Positions 7,426 to 20,456 of a stretch of DNA of 64,000 nt are shown piece after piece. This DNA is from Pseudomonas reinekei (GTDB lineage Bacteria; Pseudomonadota; Gammaproteobacteria; Pseudomonadales; Pseudomonadaceae), in the NCBI RefSeq assembly GCF_001945365.1, contig NZ_MSTQ01000003.1:1-64000 (forward strand), given 5' to 3'. Made by a program: the position numbers and the translations under genes. A model generated the notes under the pieces. The model made no database searches, was not told where the DNA came from, and saw only the letters and a list, made by a program, of their open reading frames with translations. Position 1 is the first letter of the stretch. The number at the start of each line of letters is the position of its first letter.

Positions 7426-10044
7426 TTATAAACCCTGCTCTACAAACGGAACAGTCAGCGCCAGTGCTGCGTCCAGAGCGCCGGCGTCTGTGCCGCCGCC
7501 TTGCGCCATATCCGGACGACCACCGCCCTTCCCGCCCACTGCTGCAGCGGCTTGCTTCATCAAATCACCGGCTTTGAGTTGGCCAGTCAGGTCTTTGGTT
7601 ACGCCTGCAACCAGAACGACCTTTTCCTCATGGACACTGCCGAGCAGGATCACTGCGCGACCGAGTTTGTTTTTCAGCTGATCGACCAGCGCCAGCAGCG
7701 CCTTGCCGTCCTGACCGTCGAGTCGCACGGACAGTACCTTCACGCCTTTGACATCCAGGGCGGAAGCCGACAGATCATCGCCCGCCGCGCTGGCTGCCTT
7801 GGCTTGCAACTGCTCGAGTTGCTTCTCCAGCAGACGGTTGCGCTCCAGCACAGCCGACAGCTTGTCGATCAGGTTGTCGCGGCTGCCCTTGACCAGGTTG
7901 GCCGCTTCCTTGAGTTGTTCTTCCGCCGCGTTCAAGTAAGCCAGTGCCGCAGCACCGGTGACGGCCTCGATACGACGCACACCCGACGCCACACCGCCTT
8001 CGCTGATGATTTTCAGCAGGCCGATGTCGCCGGTACGGTTCGCGTGGATACCGCCGCACAGTTCGACGGAGAAATCGCCGCCCATGCTCAGCACGCGCAC
8101 GTTGTCGCCGTACTTCTCGCCGAACAGCGCCATGGCGCCCTTCTGCTTGGCGGTCTCGATGTCGGTTTCTTCGGTTTCAACAGCAGAGTTCTTGCGGATC
8201 TCGGCGTTGACGATATCTTCCAGCGCTTTCAGCTGTTCAGGCTTGATCGCTTCGAAGTGGCTGAAGTCGAAACGCAGACGCTGGCTATCCACCAACGAAC
8301 CTTTCTGCTGAACGTGCTCACCCAGTACCTGACGCAATGCCGCGTGCAGCAAGTGGGTGGCCGAGTGGTTCAACGAAGTCGCGTGTCGCACCTCGTCATC
8401 TACGTGGGTTTCCACTGGAGCGCCGATGGTCAGGCTGCCCGAATCCAGCACGCCGTGGTGCAGGAATGCACCGCCGGTTTTGGTGGTGTCTCGCACATCG
8501 AAACGCGCGTTGCCCGCCTGGAGAAAGCCGCAGTCGCCGACCTGGCCGCCGGATTCAGCATAGAACGGCGTCTGGTTGAGAACGATCACCGCCTCTTCGC
8601 CTTCATTCAAGACGTCGACCGACTGGCCATCTTTATAGATGGCGACGATTTTCGCCGAACCGCTGGTGTCTGCGTAACCGGTGAACTCGGTGGCCACATC
8701 AACCTTGACCAGCGTGTTGTAGTCCAGACCGAACGAGCTGGCCGAACGCGCGCGAACACGCTGGGCTTCCATCTCACGTTCGAAACCGGCTTCGTCGACG
8801 GTCAGGTTGCGCTCGCGCGCGATGTCGGCGGTCAGGTCCATCGGGAAACCGTAGGTGTCGTAGAGTTTGAACACCACGTCGCCCGGCACCACGGTGCCTT
8901 TGAGCTCCAGCAGATCCTGCTCGAGAATCTTCAGGCCGTGCTCCAGTGTCTTGGAGAACTGCTCTTCTTCGGCCTTGAGCACGCGTTCGATGTTGCTCTG
9001 CTGCTTCTTCAATTCCGGGAAAGCTTCGCCCATCTCGGCGACCAGTGCCGCGACGATCTTGTAGAAGAAGCTGCCAGTGGCGCCCAGCTTGTTACCGTGA
9101 CGGCAGGCGCGACGGATGATTCGGCGCAATACGTAACCGCGACCTTCGTTGGACGGCAGCACGCCGTCCGCGATCAGGAAACCGCACGAGCGGATGTGGT
9201 CGGAAACCACTTTCAGCGAAGACTGATCGCCATTTTCGCAACCGATCGCTTCAGCCGAGGCTTTCAGCAGATTCTTGAACAGGTCGATTTCGTAGTTGGA
9301 GTTGACGTGCTGCATCACCGCACTGATCCGCTCCAGGCCCATGCCGGTGTCGACCGACGGCGCTGGCAGCGGATGCAACACGCCGTCGGCGGTGCGGTTG
9401 AACTGCATGAACACGTTGTTCCAGATTTCGATATAACGGTCGCCATCTTCTTCCGGCGAGCCCGGTGGGCCGCCCCAGATGTGGTCGCCGTGATCGTAGA
9501 AAATCTCGGTGCATGGGCCGCAAGGACCGGTATCGCCCATGGTCCAGAAGTTGTCGGAGGCGTAAGGCGCGCCCTTGTTGTCGCCGATGCGAATCATACG
9601 CTCGACCGGCACACCGATCTCTTTGGTCCAGATGTCATACGCTTCATCGTCGGAGGCGTAGACGGTGACCCAGAGTTTTTCCTTCGGCAGTTTCAGAACG
9701 CCAGTCAGGAAGGTCCAGGCGAAGGTAATCGCATCGTGCTTGAAATAGTCACCGAAGCTGAAGTTACCCAGCATCTCGAAGAAGGTGTGGTGACGAGCGG
9801 TATAACCGACGTTTTCCAGGTCGCTGTTCTTGCCACCGGCACGCACGCATTTCTGGCTGCTGGTCGCGCGGGTGTACGCACGTTTTTCCTGGCCCAGGAA
9901 GCAGTCCTTGAACTGGTTCATCCCCGCGTTAGTGAACAGCAGGGTTGGGTCGTTGCCCGGAATCAAAGAGCTGGAGGCTACACGGGTGTGGCCTTGCTCT
10001 TCGAAGAAGCGAAGGAAGGCTTCACGGATTTCTGCGCTTTTCAT
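7426..10044 (-). CDS. alaS: AlaS, alanyl-tRNA synthetase (872 aa)
   Basis: Charges tRNA-Ala. The class II catalytic core (about 1-440) opens with [14 protein letters not shown] and has the motif 2 region [18 protein letters not shown]. The editing domain carries [13 protein letters not shown] and the [10 protein letters not shown] zinc-site segment that removes mischarged serine or glycine. The C-terminal C-Ala domain ends with the [15 protein letters not shown] motif. Start ATG 10044 ([10 protein letters not shown]) fits the family N-terminus; the longer frame is not conserved. Essential housekeeping gene in the conserved order alaS-lysC-csrA. Confidence 0.97.
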   Translation of the reverse strand: MKSAEIREAFLRFFEEQGHTRVASSSLIPGNDPTLLFTNAGMNQFKDCFLGQEKRAYTRATSSQKCVRAGGKNSDLENVGYTARHHTFFEMLGNFSFGDYFKHDAITFAWTFLTGVLKLPKEKLWVTVYASDDEAYDIWTKEIGVPVERMIRIGDNKGAPYASDNFWTMGDTGPCGPCTEIFYDHGDHIWGGPPGSPEEDGDRYIEIWNNVFMQFNRTADGVLHPLPAPSVDTGMGLERISAVMQHVNSNYEIDLFKNLLKASAEAIGCENGDQSSLKVVSDHIRSCGFLIADGVLPSNEGRGYVLRRIIRRACRHGNKLGATGSFFYKIVAALVAEMGEAFPELKKQQSNIERVLKAEEEQFSKTLEHGLKILEQDLLELKGTVVPGDVVFKLYDTYGFPMDLTADIARERNLTVDEAGFEREMEAQRVRARSASSFGLDYNTLVKVDVATEFTGYADTSGSAKIVAIYKDGQSVDVLNEGEEAVIVLNQTPFYAESGGQVGDCGFLQAGNARFDVRDTTKTGGAFLHHGVLDSGSLTIGAPVETHVDDEVRHATSLNHSATHLLHAALRQVLGEHVQQKGSLVDSQRLRFDFSHFEAIKPEQLKALEDIVNAEIRKNSAVETEETDIETAKQKGAMALFGEKYGDNVRVLSMGGDFSVELCGGIHANRTGDIGLLKIISEGGVASGVRRIEAVTGAAALAYLNAAEEQLKEAANLVKGSRDNLIDKLSAVLERNRLLEKQLEQLQAKAASAAGDDLSASALDVKGVKVLSVRLDGQDGKALLALVDQLKNKLGRAVILLGSVHEEKVVLVAGVTKDLTGQLKAGDLMKQAAAAVGGKGGGRPDMAQGGGTDAGALDAALALTVPFVEQGL

Positions 10045-10190
10045 TAGGTTCTTCCACGGAGGCTGCGGCCAAAGGCCTGTTCGAAACGTCAACAGACGAA
10101 GCGACGGCAAAGGGCCGCATTATATCGGCCCTGCGCGCGGGGTACAGCGTGTTTATACGATAGAAACAGTCAATTGGAGCGCTAACGCTA

Positions 10191-11195
10191 TCACTTGCGC
10201 GAAAAGTCGACGAATGTCGCGACGACCTGCTCGATTTGCGCCCGGCTGACGTCCATGTGCGTGACCATGCGCAGACGAGCGGCGGCACTGAGTTTGATAC
10301 CGCGCTCGGCAGCGAAGGCCTTGATCGCCTCGGCCTTGTCACCCATCGAGACGTACACCATGTTGGTCTGAACCGGCTCGACTTCATAACCCGCCGCGCG
10401 CAAACCTTCAGCCAGCCGTTGCGCATTGGCATGGTCGTCGGCCAGACGCTGAACGTTGTTATCCAGCGCATACAGGCCCGCCGCCGCCAGAATCCCGGCC
10501 TGACGCATGCCGCCGCCGACCATTTTGCGCAGACGCCGCGCCTTGCCGATCAGCTCGGCAGCGCCGCACAGCACCGAGCCGACGGGCGCGCCCAACCCCT
10601 TGGAAAGACAAACGGAGACGGAGTCGAAATGCTGGGTGATTTCCCGGGCATCAACCCCGAGCTTGACCGCAGCGTTGTACAGCCGCGCGCCGTCCAGGTG
10701 AAGTTGCAGCCCGTGTTCACGGGTAAAGCTACGCGCCCGGGCAAGGTACTCCAGAGGCAGGACTTTGCCCTGCATGGTGTTTTCCAGCGCCAGCAGGCGG
10801 GTGCGGGCAAAGTGGAAATCGTCCGGTTTGATCGCGGCGGCGACCTGCGCCAGGTCCAGCGAGCCATCGGCCTGCACTTCCAGCGGCTGTGGCTGGATCG
10901 AGCCGAGTACGGCCGCGCCGCCACCTTCGTACTTATAGGTGTGCGCCTGCTGACCGACGATGTATTCGTCGCCGCGTTCGCAATGGGCCATCAAACCCAG
11001 CAGATTGCTCATGGTACCGGTAGGCACAAACAGGGCGGCGACAAAACCGAGTCGGCTGGCCAGTTCCGCTTCCAGATGATTGACCGTCGGATCTTCACCA
11101 TAAACGTCATCCCCCGTGGCGGCGGTGGCCATTGCGTCGAGCATGCCGGCGGTTGGTTGGGTGACGGTGTCGCTGCGAAGATCGATAACGCTCAT
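10191..11195 (-). CDS. ltaE: LtaE, low-specificity L-threonine aldolase (334 aa)
   Basis: A PLP enzyme of fold type I that splits L-threonine or L-allo-threonine into glycine and acetaldehyde. It begins [13 protein letters not shown], the conserved N-terminus of the family. It has [15 protein letters not shown], the aspartate of [11 protein letters not shown] that holds the pyridine nitrogen, and the Schiff-base lysine in [13 protein letters not shown]. Length is normal. It is divergent from the riboswitch-ribH unit and is not obviously coupled to alaS, which starts 146 bp downstream. Confidence 0.93.
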   Translation of the reverse strand: MSVIDLRSDTVTQPTAGMLDAMATAATGDDVYGEDPTVNHLEAELASRLGFVAALFVPTGTMSNLLGLMAHCERGDEYIVGQQAHTYKYEGGGAAVLGSIQPQPLEVQADGSLDLAQVAAAIKPDDFHFARTRLLALENTMQGKVLPLEYLARARSFTREHGLQLHLDGARLYNAAVKLGVDAREITQHFDSVSVCLSKGLGAPVGSVLCGAAELIGKARRLRKMVGGGMRQAGILAAAGLYALDNNVQRLADDHANAQRLAEGLRAAGYEVEPVQTNMVYVSMGDKAEAIKAFAAERGIKLSAAARLRMVTHMDVSRAQIEQVVATFVDFSRK

Positions 11196-11393
11196 GAATC
11201 TGGCCTCGGTAAGCAGGGGAAATCCCTTTCAGAAAGAATTACTGCGGTCATGCCGGTGAATATTCAACCCTTGCGCAAGGATAATGCCCGTTAATACAGC
11301 GAAATACTCGATGACAATCATCTGAAAGCATCAATGCGCCTGTGGGAAATATGTGTTAAAAACGCTGCGCCGCCAGACTTTCTGGTGGCAAAA
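11196..11393. other. Intergenic region between ltaE and the FMN riboswitch
   Basis: This 198-bp gap must hold the promoters of ltaE and of the riboswitch transcript. I do not see near-consensus -35/-10 pairs. A short hairpin, CGCCAGA/TCTGGTGG-like, lies near 11371-11388 just before the riboswitch. Confidence 0.3.
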
Positions 11394-11558
11394 ACGTTCT
11401 CAGGGCGGGGTGCAACTCCCCACCGGCGGTAATTGCGCGCAATGCGCATAGCCCGCGAGCGCTTGGCGACAACCCGCTTCGGCGGTGATTGGCGGCAAGG
11501 TCAGCAGACCCGGTGTGATCCCGGGGCCGACGGTCATAGTCCGGATGAAGAGAGAACG
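11394..11558 (+). promoter_or_regulatory. FMN riboswitch (RFN element)
   Basis: The aptamer is readable in order: GTTCTCAGGGCGGGGTG at the 5' side, ACTCCCCACCGGCGGTAA, a long variable arm (about 11435-11480), AGCCCGCGAGCG, GGTCAGCAGACCCGGTGTGA, CGGGGCCGACGGTCATAGTCCGGATG, and GAGAGAAC closing the P1 stem. These are the conserved blocks of FMN-binding riboswitches. It lies 105 bp upstream of the ribH start and should lower expression when FMN is plentiful. Confidence 0.95.
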
Positions 11559-11633
11559 GGATTGGCGCCAAAGGGCTGTCCGCAGGCATTCGTGCCGGCG
11601 TGCATACCCTTAAATCCCATTCGATTCATATGC

Positions 11634-11656
11634 CCTGTTTTTTTCTCAAACAGGAG
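11634..11656 (+). promoter_or_regulatory. Stem covering the ribH ribosome-binding site
   Basis: CCTGTTT (11634-11640) is complementary to AAACAGG (11648-11654), which contains the start of the AGGAG Shine-Dalgarno (11652-11656). The loop is seven bases. It is not followed by a T-tract, so it fits a translational switch: ligand-bound aptamer lets this stem form and hides the ribosome-binding site. The competing pairing was not worked out. Confidence 0.55.
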
Positions 11657-11663
11657 TCAGAAC

Positions 11664-12176
11664 ATGCAACCCACCGCAATCGACAGCAAAAGCAAAAACC
11701 ATCAGGGCGAGCGCGTTGCGTTCATCCAGGCCTGCTGGCACAAGGAAATCGTTGATCAGAGCCGTAAAGGCTTCGTCGCTGAAATGATTGCCCAGGGTTA
11801 TCAGGAATCCGACATCGATTTTTTCGAAGTCGGCGGCGCCTTTGAAATGCCTCTGCACGCCAAGTTGTTGGCCAAGACCGGTCGTTATGCCGGCATCGTC
11901 GCCGCAGCACTGGTGGTGGACGGTGGGATCTACCGTCACGAGTTCGTCGCCCAGTCAGTGGTCAGCGGTTTGATGCAGGTTCAACTGGAAACCGAAGTGC
12001 CGGTGTTCTCGGTGTCCCTGACCCCGCACCACTTCCATGCCGGCGAAGAACTGCATCATAAGTTCTTCTTCGATCACTTCGTGCACAAAGGCCAGGAAGC
12101 GGCGAAGACCTGCGCGGATACGCTGAGCAAGATTCGCGCGTTGCGTCGCACCGAGCCGCGTGCGGTGGCCGTCTAA
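11664..12176 (+). CDS. ribH: 6,7-dimethyl-8-ribityllumazine synthase, RibH2-like (170 aa)
   Basis: Makes 6,7-dimethyl-8-ribityllumazine from the pyrimidinedione amine and dihydroxybutanone phosphate, the penultimate step of riboflavin synthesis. It has the lumazine synthase core: a substrate-binding segment FFEVGGAFEMPLHAKLLAKTG, ALVVDGGIYRHEFVAQSVV, and VSLTPHHFHAGEELH, whose PHHFH fits the catalytic histidine region. The sequence resembles the decameric type II enzymes such as Brucella RibH2 rather than the icosahedral housekeeping enzyme. It stands alone behind an FMN riboswitch, so it is probably a second, flavin-starvation-induced copy; the main rib operon is outside the window. Confidence 0.9.
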   Translation: MQPTAIDSKSKNHQGERVAFIQACWHKEIVDQSRKGFVAEMIAQGYQESDIDFFEVGGAFEMPLHAKLLAKTGRYAGIVAAALVVDGGIYRHEFVAQSVVSGLMQVQLETEVPVFSVSLTPHHFHAGEELHHKFFFDHFVHKGQEAAKTCADTLSKIRALRRTEPRAVAV

Positions 12177-12186
12177 ACACCGAACC

Positions 12187-12212
12187 TGCAGGAGCCGGCT
12201 TGCTGGCTCCTA
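12187..12212 (+). repeat. REP-like element between ribH and aruE
   Basis: CAGGAGCCGGCTTGCTGGCTCCTAC is an imperfect palindrome of the Pseudomonas REP type. It lies between the convergent stop codons of ribH and aruE and could act as a shared terminator. Confidence 0.6.
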
Positions 12213-12225
12213 CTGAAGCTGTGTG

Positions 12226-13236
12226 TCAGGCCAGGTTTTCGTCGGTGGCCGGTACAATGAGGATGCCGGCGCGCAGGCCGTTCTTCACCTTGGGGTTCGG
12301 GAAGATGATCCGGGCGCCCTCTTCTTCGATGATCCAGCGGGTGTTGGCGATGTCTTCCGCCAGCAGGTAACCCACTTCCAGTTCCGAAAAATTCTCGATA
12401 TCCACCGGCAGGTTCAGGCGGAAGCTGTCGCTGTGCTTGATGATTTCCCGGGCCACACTGAACAGTTGCAAACCGTCCAGTGATGCCTCGGTCAATTCCG
12501 GCTCGGTGCCTTCAATGATCTGTTTGAGGCGGGTCTCCAGCAGCGACACATTGACCCCGTCGTTCTGCCCGAACGGCCGCGCCTTGCCCAACTCCAGCGT
12601 GAAAGCTTCGGCCCCGAGCTTGTCGTAGGTGTAGGAACTGAAAACGATGGACGGTTTGTTCTGCAGCAGCACCGCTTCCATCCCGGCGGCGCGAAGACGA
12701 GCCAGTTCCTGACGCGAATGCGGGCGATCTTCCTTCCACGGGTACAAGGCGAACTGCTCGATTTTCGAACCACGAATGGCGGTGTGCAGGTCGTAGTGCA
12801 GACGCTGGCGATCCGGCAGGCTGAAGAAACTGGCGGCCAAACGCTCCAGCTCACAAGCACGTAAGGCTTCGGAGCCGCTGCTTTGTTCGTGACGACCGTT
12901 GAACAGCCGATTGACGTCCTGCTCGACGAAACGCTCGCCTTTGCGAATCGCTTCGGGGTTGCCGAACAGGAACAGAATACGTGCGCGCGGCTTCAGGTCG
13001 CCGCGGGCAATGTCGTGCAACAGGCGATCGAGCAACTCGATCGGCGCTGTTTCGTTGCCATGGATCCCCGCTGACAGCAGCAGGTCCAGGCCGTTGTCGC
13101 GCGCTTCAGGTGGCCGGACTTCCAGCGCACCTTCGCTCAACCAGCGCATGCGCACGCCTTCGACAGTCAGTTGAGTCTTCTCCGCCGGTTCGCGGCCGGC
13201 GAGGGTCAGTTCAAGCAGTTTGCCGAGGGCGAGCAT
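12226..13236 (-). CDS. astE: AruE/AstE, succinylglutamate desuccinylase (336 aa)
   Basis: The last AST step: hydrolyses N-succinylglutamate to glutamate and succinate. It is a zinc carboxypeptidase-like (M14) protein of the AstE/AspA family. Zinc ligands are visible as H and E in [15 protein letters not shown] (about 58-62) and H in [13 protein letters not shown] (about 150). The catalytic glutamate lies in the C-terminal half, probably within [12 protein letters not shown]. It is the last gene of the aru operon, read leftward, a few bases after the small His-rich gene. Confidence 0.93.
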   Translation of the reverse strand: MLALGKLLELTLAGREPAEKTQLTVEGVRMRWLSEGALEVRPPEARDNGLDLLLSAGIHGNETAPIELLDRLLHDIARGDLKPRARILFLFGNPEAIRKGERFVEQDVNRLFNGRHEQSSGSEALRACELERLAASFFSLPDRQRLHYDLHTAIRGSKIEQFALYPWKEDRPHSRQELARLRAAGMEAVLLQNKPSIVFSSYTYDKLGAEAFTLELGKARPFGQNDGVNVSLLETRLKQIIEGTEPELTEASLDGLQLFSVAREIIKHSDSFRLNLPVDIENFSELEVGYLLAEDIANTRWIIEEEGARIIFPNPKVKNGLRAGILIVPATDENLA

Positions 13237-13248
13237 AGAGCGGTTTCC

Positions 13249-13539
13249 TTAGTGGTCGTGATTGCAATCCGGGCCGTGGACGTGATCCTCGTCGTCGCCA
13301 GGCTCAGCCGGTTCCATCTCCAGTTGCAGACTTACCAGATTAGTCGCCAATGGGCGCAGCAGCAGGTTGGCGTATTCGGCGTCGCCTTCTTCGACGTCCA
13401 CGCCGATCAGCAGTTGGCCGCGGCCGTCTTGCTGGATCCACAGCTCTTTGCCTTGCCACAGGACCGCGACGCGGGTGCAGGACGTTTCCAGTTGCGTGCC
13501 GTCGGTGTCTTCAAGGATCAGCTGCAGGGTATCGCTCAT
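13249..13539 (-). CDS. Small conserved aru-operon protein with His-rich tail (96 aa)
   Basis: The product starts MSDTLQLILEDTDG and ends with GPDCNHDH preceded by DHVH, a histidine/cysteine/aspartate tail that could bind a metal ion such as Zn2+. The body has no recognised domain, signal peptide or membrane helix. It lies between astB and astE on the same strand, 12 bp before astE, and a gene of this kind occupies the same place in P. aeruginosa. Because AstE is a zinc enzyme, a role in metal delivery is an attractive but untested guess. The start at 13539 is chosen over an upstream in-frame ATG because it opens the conserved-looking part. Confidence 0.7.
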   Translation of the reverse strand: MSDTLQLILEDTDGTQLETSCTRVAVLWQGKELWIQQDGRGQLLIGVDVEEGDAEYANLLLRPLATNLVSLQLEMEPAEPGDDEDHVHGPDCNHDH

Positions 13540-13600
13540 GTTTTTACGCTCTCGGTTGAGATGAAGCAGCGCGCTGTCGTGCACGACAACGCGCCGTCGA

Positions 13601-14947
13601 TCAATTGATCTGGAATGGATAAACCGCGCCCAGTTTAAGGATTTGCGTCAGTTCATCCAGTGCCGTCCGGCACTCAAGCAGCAATTGCGGGTCCGCCAGA
13701 TCGTTTTCGGTCATGCGGTCGCGGTAGTGCTTCTCGACCCATTCGGTCAGCGTGCCGTACAACGGTGCCGTCATGATAACGCCTGGGTTGACGGCCGCCA
13801 GTTCGGTTTCGTTGAGCGCGACGCGCAGCCTCAGGCAAGCAGGGCCACCGCCGTTTTGCATGCTCTGCTTGAGATCGAAAACTTTCACTTCACGAATCAG
13901 GCCGCCGGAGCTGGTCAAACCCTGCAAATACTGCCAGACACGCTCGTTGCCACGGCATTCTTCCGGGACGATCAAGAGCATGGAGCCGTCAGGACGCGAC
14001 AGCAATTGGCTATTGAACAGGTAGGACCGAACCGCGTCTTCCACGGTTACCGCGGAACGCGGAACGCACACGGACTGAAATTTCCCACCGACTTTGGCGA
14101 GTTTGCTTTGCAGCTCAGCGAGCATCTGTTCGGTGTCGAGGAAGGCGTCCTCGTGATAGAACAGCACTTCACCGTTACCCACGGCAATCACATCATTGTG
14201 GAACACGCCCTGATCGATCACTGACGGGTTTTGCTGGGCATAGACCACACCGTCATCGCTCAAGCCGTGCAAACGCGCAACGGCCTGGGACGCTTCAAGG
14301 GTCTGGCGCGCCGGGTATTTCTGCGGTGCCGGGTAGCGGGTATCGAACGCGCTGCGGCCGAACACGAAGAACTCGACGCCGGCTTCGCCGTACTCACGGC
14401 AGAAGCGGGTGTGGTTGGCCGCGCCTTCGTCGCCGAACTGCGCCACGGCCGGCAACGCGGCGTGGTGAGCGAAGTGTTTCGGGTCGGCGAACATGGCCCC
14501 CAGCACGCGGCTGGTGGTCGGGTGTTCGATGCTGCGATGGTATTTGCAGTTGAGGTTGGCGGCGGTGAAATGCACGCGGCCGTCCGCGGTATCGGCGCTC
14601 GGGCTGACCGTGGCGGCGTTGGCCACCCACATGCTTGAGGCCGAGCAACTGGCAACCAGCAATGGCAGGGCTTCTTTAGCGGCGCGCTCGATCACTTGTG
14701 CATCGGTGCCGCTGAAGCCCAGGCGACGCAGTGCAGCCACATCCGGGCGCTCTTGCGGTGCCAGTACCCCCTGCTGGAAGCCCATTTCCATCAGCGCTTT
14801 CATCTTCGCCAGGCCTTGCAGCGCAGCTTCCTTGGGGTTGGAAGACTGCTGGCTGTTGCTCTGGGACGCGACGTTGCCGTAGGACAGGCCGCCGTAGTTA
14901 TGGGTCGGCCCCACTAGACCGTCAAAATTGACTTCATAGGATTTCAT
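13601..14947 (-). CDS. astB: AruB/AstB, N-succinylarginine dihydrolase (448 aa)
   Basis: Converts N2-succinylarginine to N2-succinylornithine with release of two ammonia and CO2, the second AST step. It belongs to the amidinotransferase superfamily (pentein fold) with a Cys-His-Glu catalytic set. The family N-terminus [22 protein letters not shown] is present. [19 protein letters not shown] carries the active-site histidine region, and the catalytic cysteine lies near the C-terminus in [16 protein letters not shown]. Normal length. Third enzyme-coding gene from the operon's end. Confidence 0.95.
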   Translation of the reverse strand: MKSYEVNFDGLVGPTHNYGGLSYGNVASQSNSQQSSNPKEAALQGLAKMKALMEMGFQQGVLAPQERPDVAALRRLGFSGTDAQVIERAAKEALPLLVASCSASSMWVANAATVSPSADTADGRVHFTAANLNCKYHRSIEHPTTSRVLGAMFADPKHFAHHAALPAVAQFGDEGAANHTRFCREYGEAGVEFFVFGRSAFDTRYPAPQKYPARQTLEASQAVARLHGLSDDGVVYAQQNPSVIDQGVFHNDVIAVGNGEVLFYHEDAFLDTEQMLAELQSKLAKVGGKFQSVCVPRSAVTVEDAVRSYLFNSQLLSRPDGSMLLIVPEECRGNERVWQYLQGLTSSGGLIREVKVFDLKQSMQNGGGPACLRLRVALNETELAAVNPGVIMTAPLYGTLTEWVEKHYRDRMTENDLADPQLLLECRTALDELTQILKLGAVYPFQIN

Positions 14948-15013
14948 CAGCGAGGCTCCACGAGAATCTGTTGTTATAGGCTTCAGTAACTAAATTTGAG
15001 ACCGAGGCGCAGC

Positions 15014-15104
15014 CATCGCCAGCAGGCTGGCTCCCACAGGTTCGGGGGTGTCCACACATTTGGTGTACGACCCAATCACTGTGGGAGCCAGCCTGCTGGC
15101 GATG
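15014..15104. repeat. REP doublet (inverted pair) between astB and astD
   Basis: CATCGCCAGCAGGCTGGCTCCCACAGG (15014-15040) and its inverted copy CTGTGGGAGCCAGCCTGCTGGCGATG (15079-15104), about 38 bp apart. This is a typical Pseudomonas REP pair that can fold into a long hairpin inside the aru operon, and may affect mRNA stability between astD and astB. Confidence 0.9.
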
Positions 15105-15108
15105 GGCA

Positions 15109-17600
<2,492 letters not shown>

Positions 17601-17673
17601 GCTATCTCCTCAAACGGGCCGCTTGCGCCGCCCGTGAAACTCGCTGCTTTCTAAGCATTCTTTAAAGCAGGCG

Positions 17674-18693
17674 TTAAACCGCCACCAGGCGCACGCTGGC
17701 ACCTTCACCGACGCCCAGGGCTTCGGCGGCTTCCAGATCCAGGGTCACGGGTTTGCCCGGCGCGTAATCGAGTTCGAGCAATACCGCGCGGTAATCCTGC
17801 AACTGGGCGTTGGCGACCAGATACTGGCGGCCGACGCCTTTGACCGACTCACCGATTTTCACCGGCACCACACGGCTCTGGGCGATCGAACGGATCCCCG
17901 AGACGCGGGCGTGCAAGGTCGGGCCGCCATCGAAGATGTCGATGTAGTGATCGGTCTCGAAGCCTTCGCGCATCAGGATGTCGAAGGTGATCTGCGCCCG
18001 CGGATGCACCTGGCCCATCGCTTCTTGCGCGGAGTCAGGCAACAGCGGCACATAGATCGGGTAGTGCGGCATCAGTTCGGCGAGGAACGTACGGCTCTTC
18101 AGGCCGCACAAGCGCTCGGCCTCGGCATAGTTGAGGTCGAAGAAGTTGCGACCGATGGCATCCCAGAATGGCGAGTCGCCGTTTTCATCGCTGTAACCGA
18201 CGATTTCGGTCACCACGGAGTCGGCAAAACGCTCCGGGTGGCTGGCGACGAACAGCAAGCGGCCACGGGAGTTGAGTTCGGCCCAAGGCGAACCCACCAG
18301 CTCGCGCTGCACATAGAAACTGGTCAGCAAGCTGTTGCCGGTCAGGTCGTGGCACTGCGAGAGCACATGGATCTTGTTGTGGATCTTCAGCTCGCGGGAG
18401 GCGTGCACGAACGTTTCGTTGCGGAAGCTGTAGAACGGCTCGGAATAACCGGCCGATGCCACGATGGCCGAGCAGCCGACCAGCTTGCCGGTGGTGCTGT
18501 CTTCGAGGACGAAGAAATAGCTTTCCTCACCGTTGAAACTGACTTCGGCAGCGAACGAGGCTTCGCTCGCGGCGATCTTGTCGCTCAGGCGTTCAACGTC
18601 ATCCGGCAAGGAAGTGACACCAATCGGGCTATCCGCAGCCAGACGCTGTACCTCGCCCAGATCAGCCATTTGCGCGGGGCGCATCACCAGCAT
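17674..18693 (-). CDS. aruF: AruF, arginine/ornithine N-succinyltransferase alpha subunit (339 aa)
   Basis: The alpha subunit of the arginine succinyltransferase heteromer. The same segments seen in AruG occur here: MRPAQMADLGEVQRLAADS at the start, CHDLTGNSLLTSFYVQRE in the middle and GQVHPRAQITFDILMREGF, followed by IDIFDGGPTLHA. The pairing of alpha and beta paralogues instead of a single astA is the Pseudomonas arrangement. It is 73 bp upstream of aruG on the same strand. Confidence 0.93.
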   Translation of the reverse strand: MLVMRPAQMADLGEVQRLAADSPIGVTSLPDDVERLSDKIAASEASFAAEVSFNGEESYFFVLEDSTTGKLVGCSAIVASAGYSEPFYSFRNETFVHASRELKIHNKIHVLSQCHDLTGNSLLTSFYVQRELVGSPWAELNSRGRLLFVASHPERFADSVVTEIVGYSDENGDSPFWDAIGRNFFDLNYAEAERLCGLKSRTFLAELMPHYPIYVPLLPDSAQEAMGQVHPRAQITFDILMREGFETDHYIDIFDGGPTLHARVSGIRSIAQSRVVPVKIGESVKGVGRQYLVANAQLQDYRAVLLELDYAPGKPVTLDLEAAEALGVGEGASVRLVAV

Positions 18694-18764
18694 GGTGTCA
18701 CTCCTTAATCTCAGAACTTACAGAAGAAAAAATCCCGGGCTGCCCCTGAAACAACTCAGAGTCA

Positions 18765-18857
18765 ACTGTGGGAGCTAGCCTGCTGGCGATATCGTCCTGT
18801 CAGGCAACAATGATGTTGGCTATCAGGCCCTCATCGCTAGCAGGCTAGCTCCCACAC
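18765..18857. repeat. REP doublet between aruC and aruF
   Basis: ACTGTGGGAGCTAGCCTGCTGGCGAT (from 18765) and the inverted CATCGCTAGCAGGCTAGCTCCCACAC (18832-18857) with a 41-bp spacer. It lies in the 229-bp gap between aruC and aruF, so the operon message would carry a large hairpin after its first gene. Confidence 0.88.
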
Positions 18858-18922
18858 GTTTGATCCAGCCCGAAACAAAAATTGGGTTCGACGCCTGAAG
18901 ATGTCAGGCGTCGAAGGGTCTA

Positions 18923-20311
<1,389 letters not shown>

Positions 20312-20372
20312 TTAACTGGCGCTGAGCGTTTGCGGCAGGCTTGCTCCGTTGTAACCGACGCCGATTCGACGA

Positions 20373-20394
20373 GTGCGGTAAATATGTACCGCAC
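20373..20394. promoter_or_regulatory. 22-bp palindrome upstream of the LRR gene
   Basis: GTGCGGTA (20373-20380) and TACCGCAC (20387-20394) are a perfect 8-bp inverted repeat around AATATG. The shape is that of a dimeric regulator's operator. It lies about 62 bp upstream of the ATG at 20457 and about 230 bp from aruC, so it more likely concerns the LRR gene. No regulator is assigned. Confidence 0.5.
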
Positions 20395-20456
20395 ACGATC
20401 CGGGTTCGCGCGCTTTCCTAGAGGCCTTATCAAACCTCGAAGACCACCTTGACCCC

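Noticed and set aside
7501..10047. 848-codon plus-strand ORF opposite alaS
   Set aside because: An antisense shadow of the whole alaS gene, with no ribosome-binding site and low-complexity composition.
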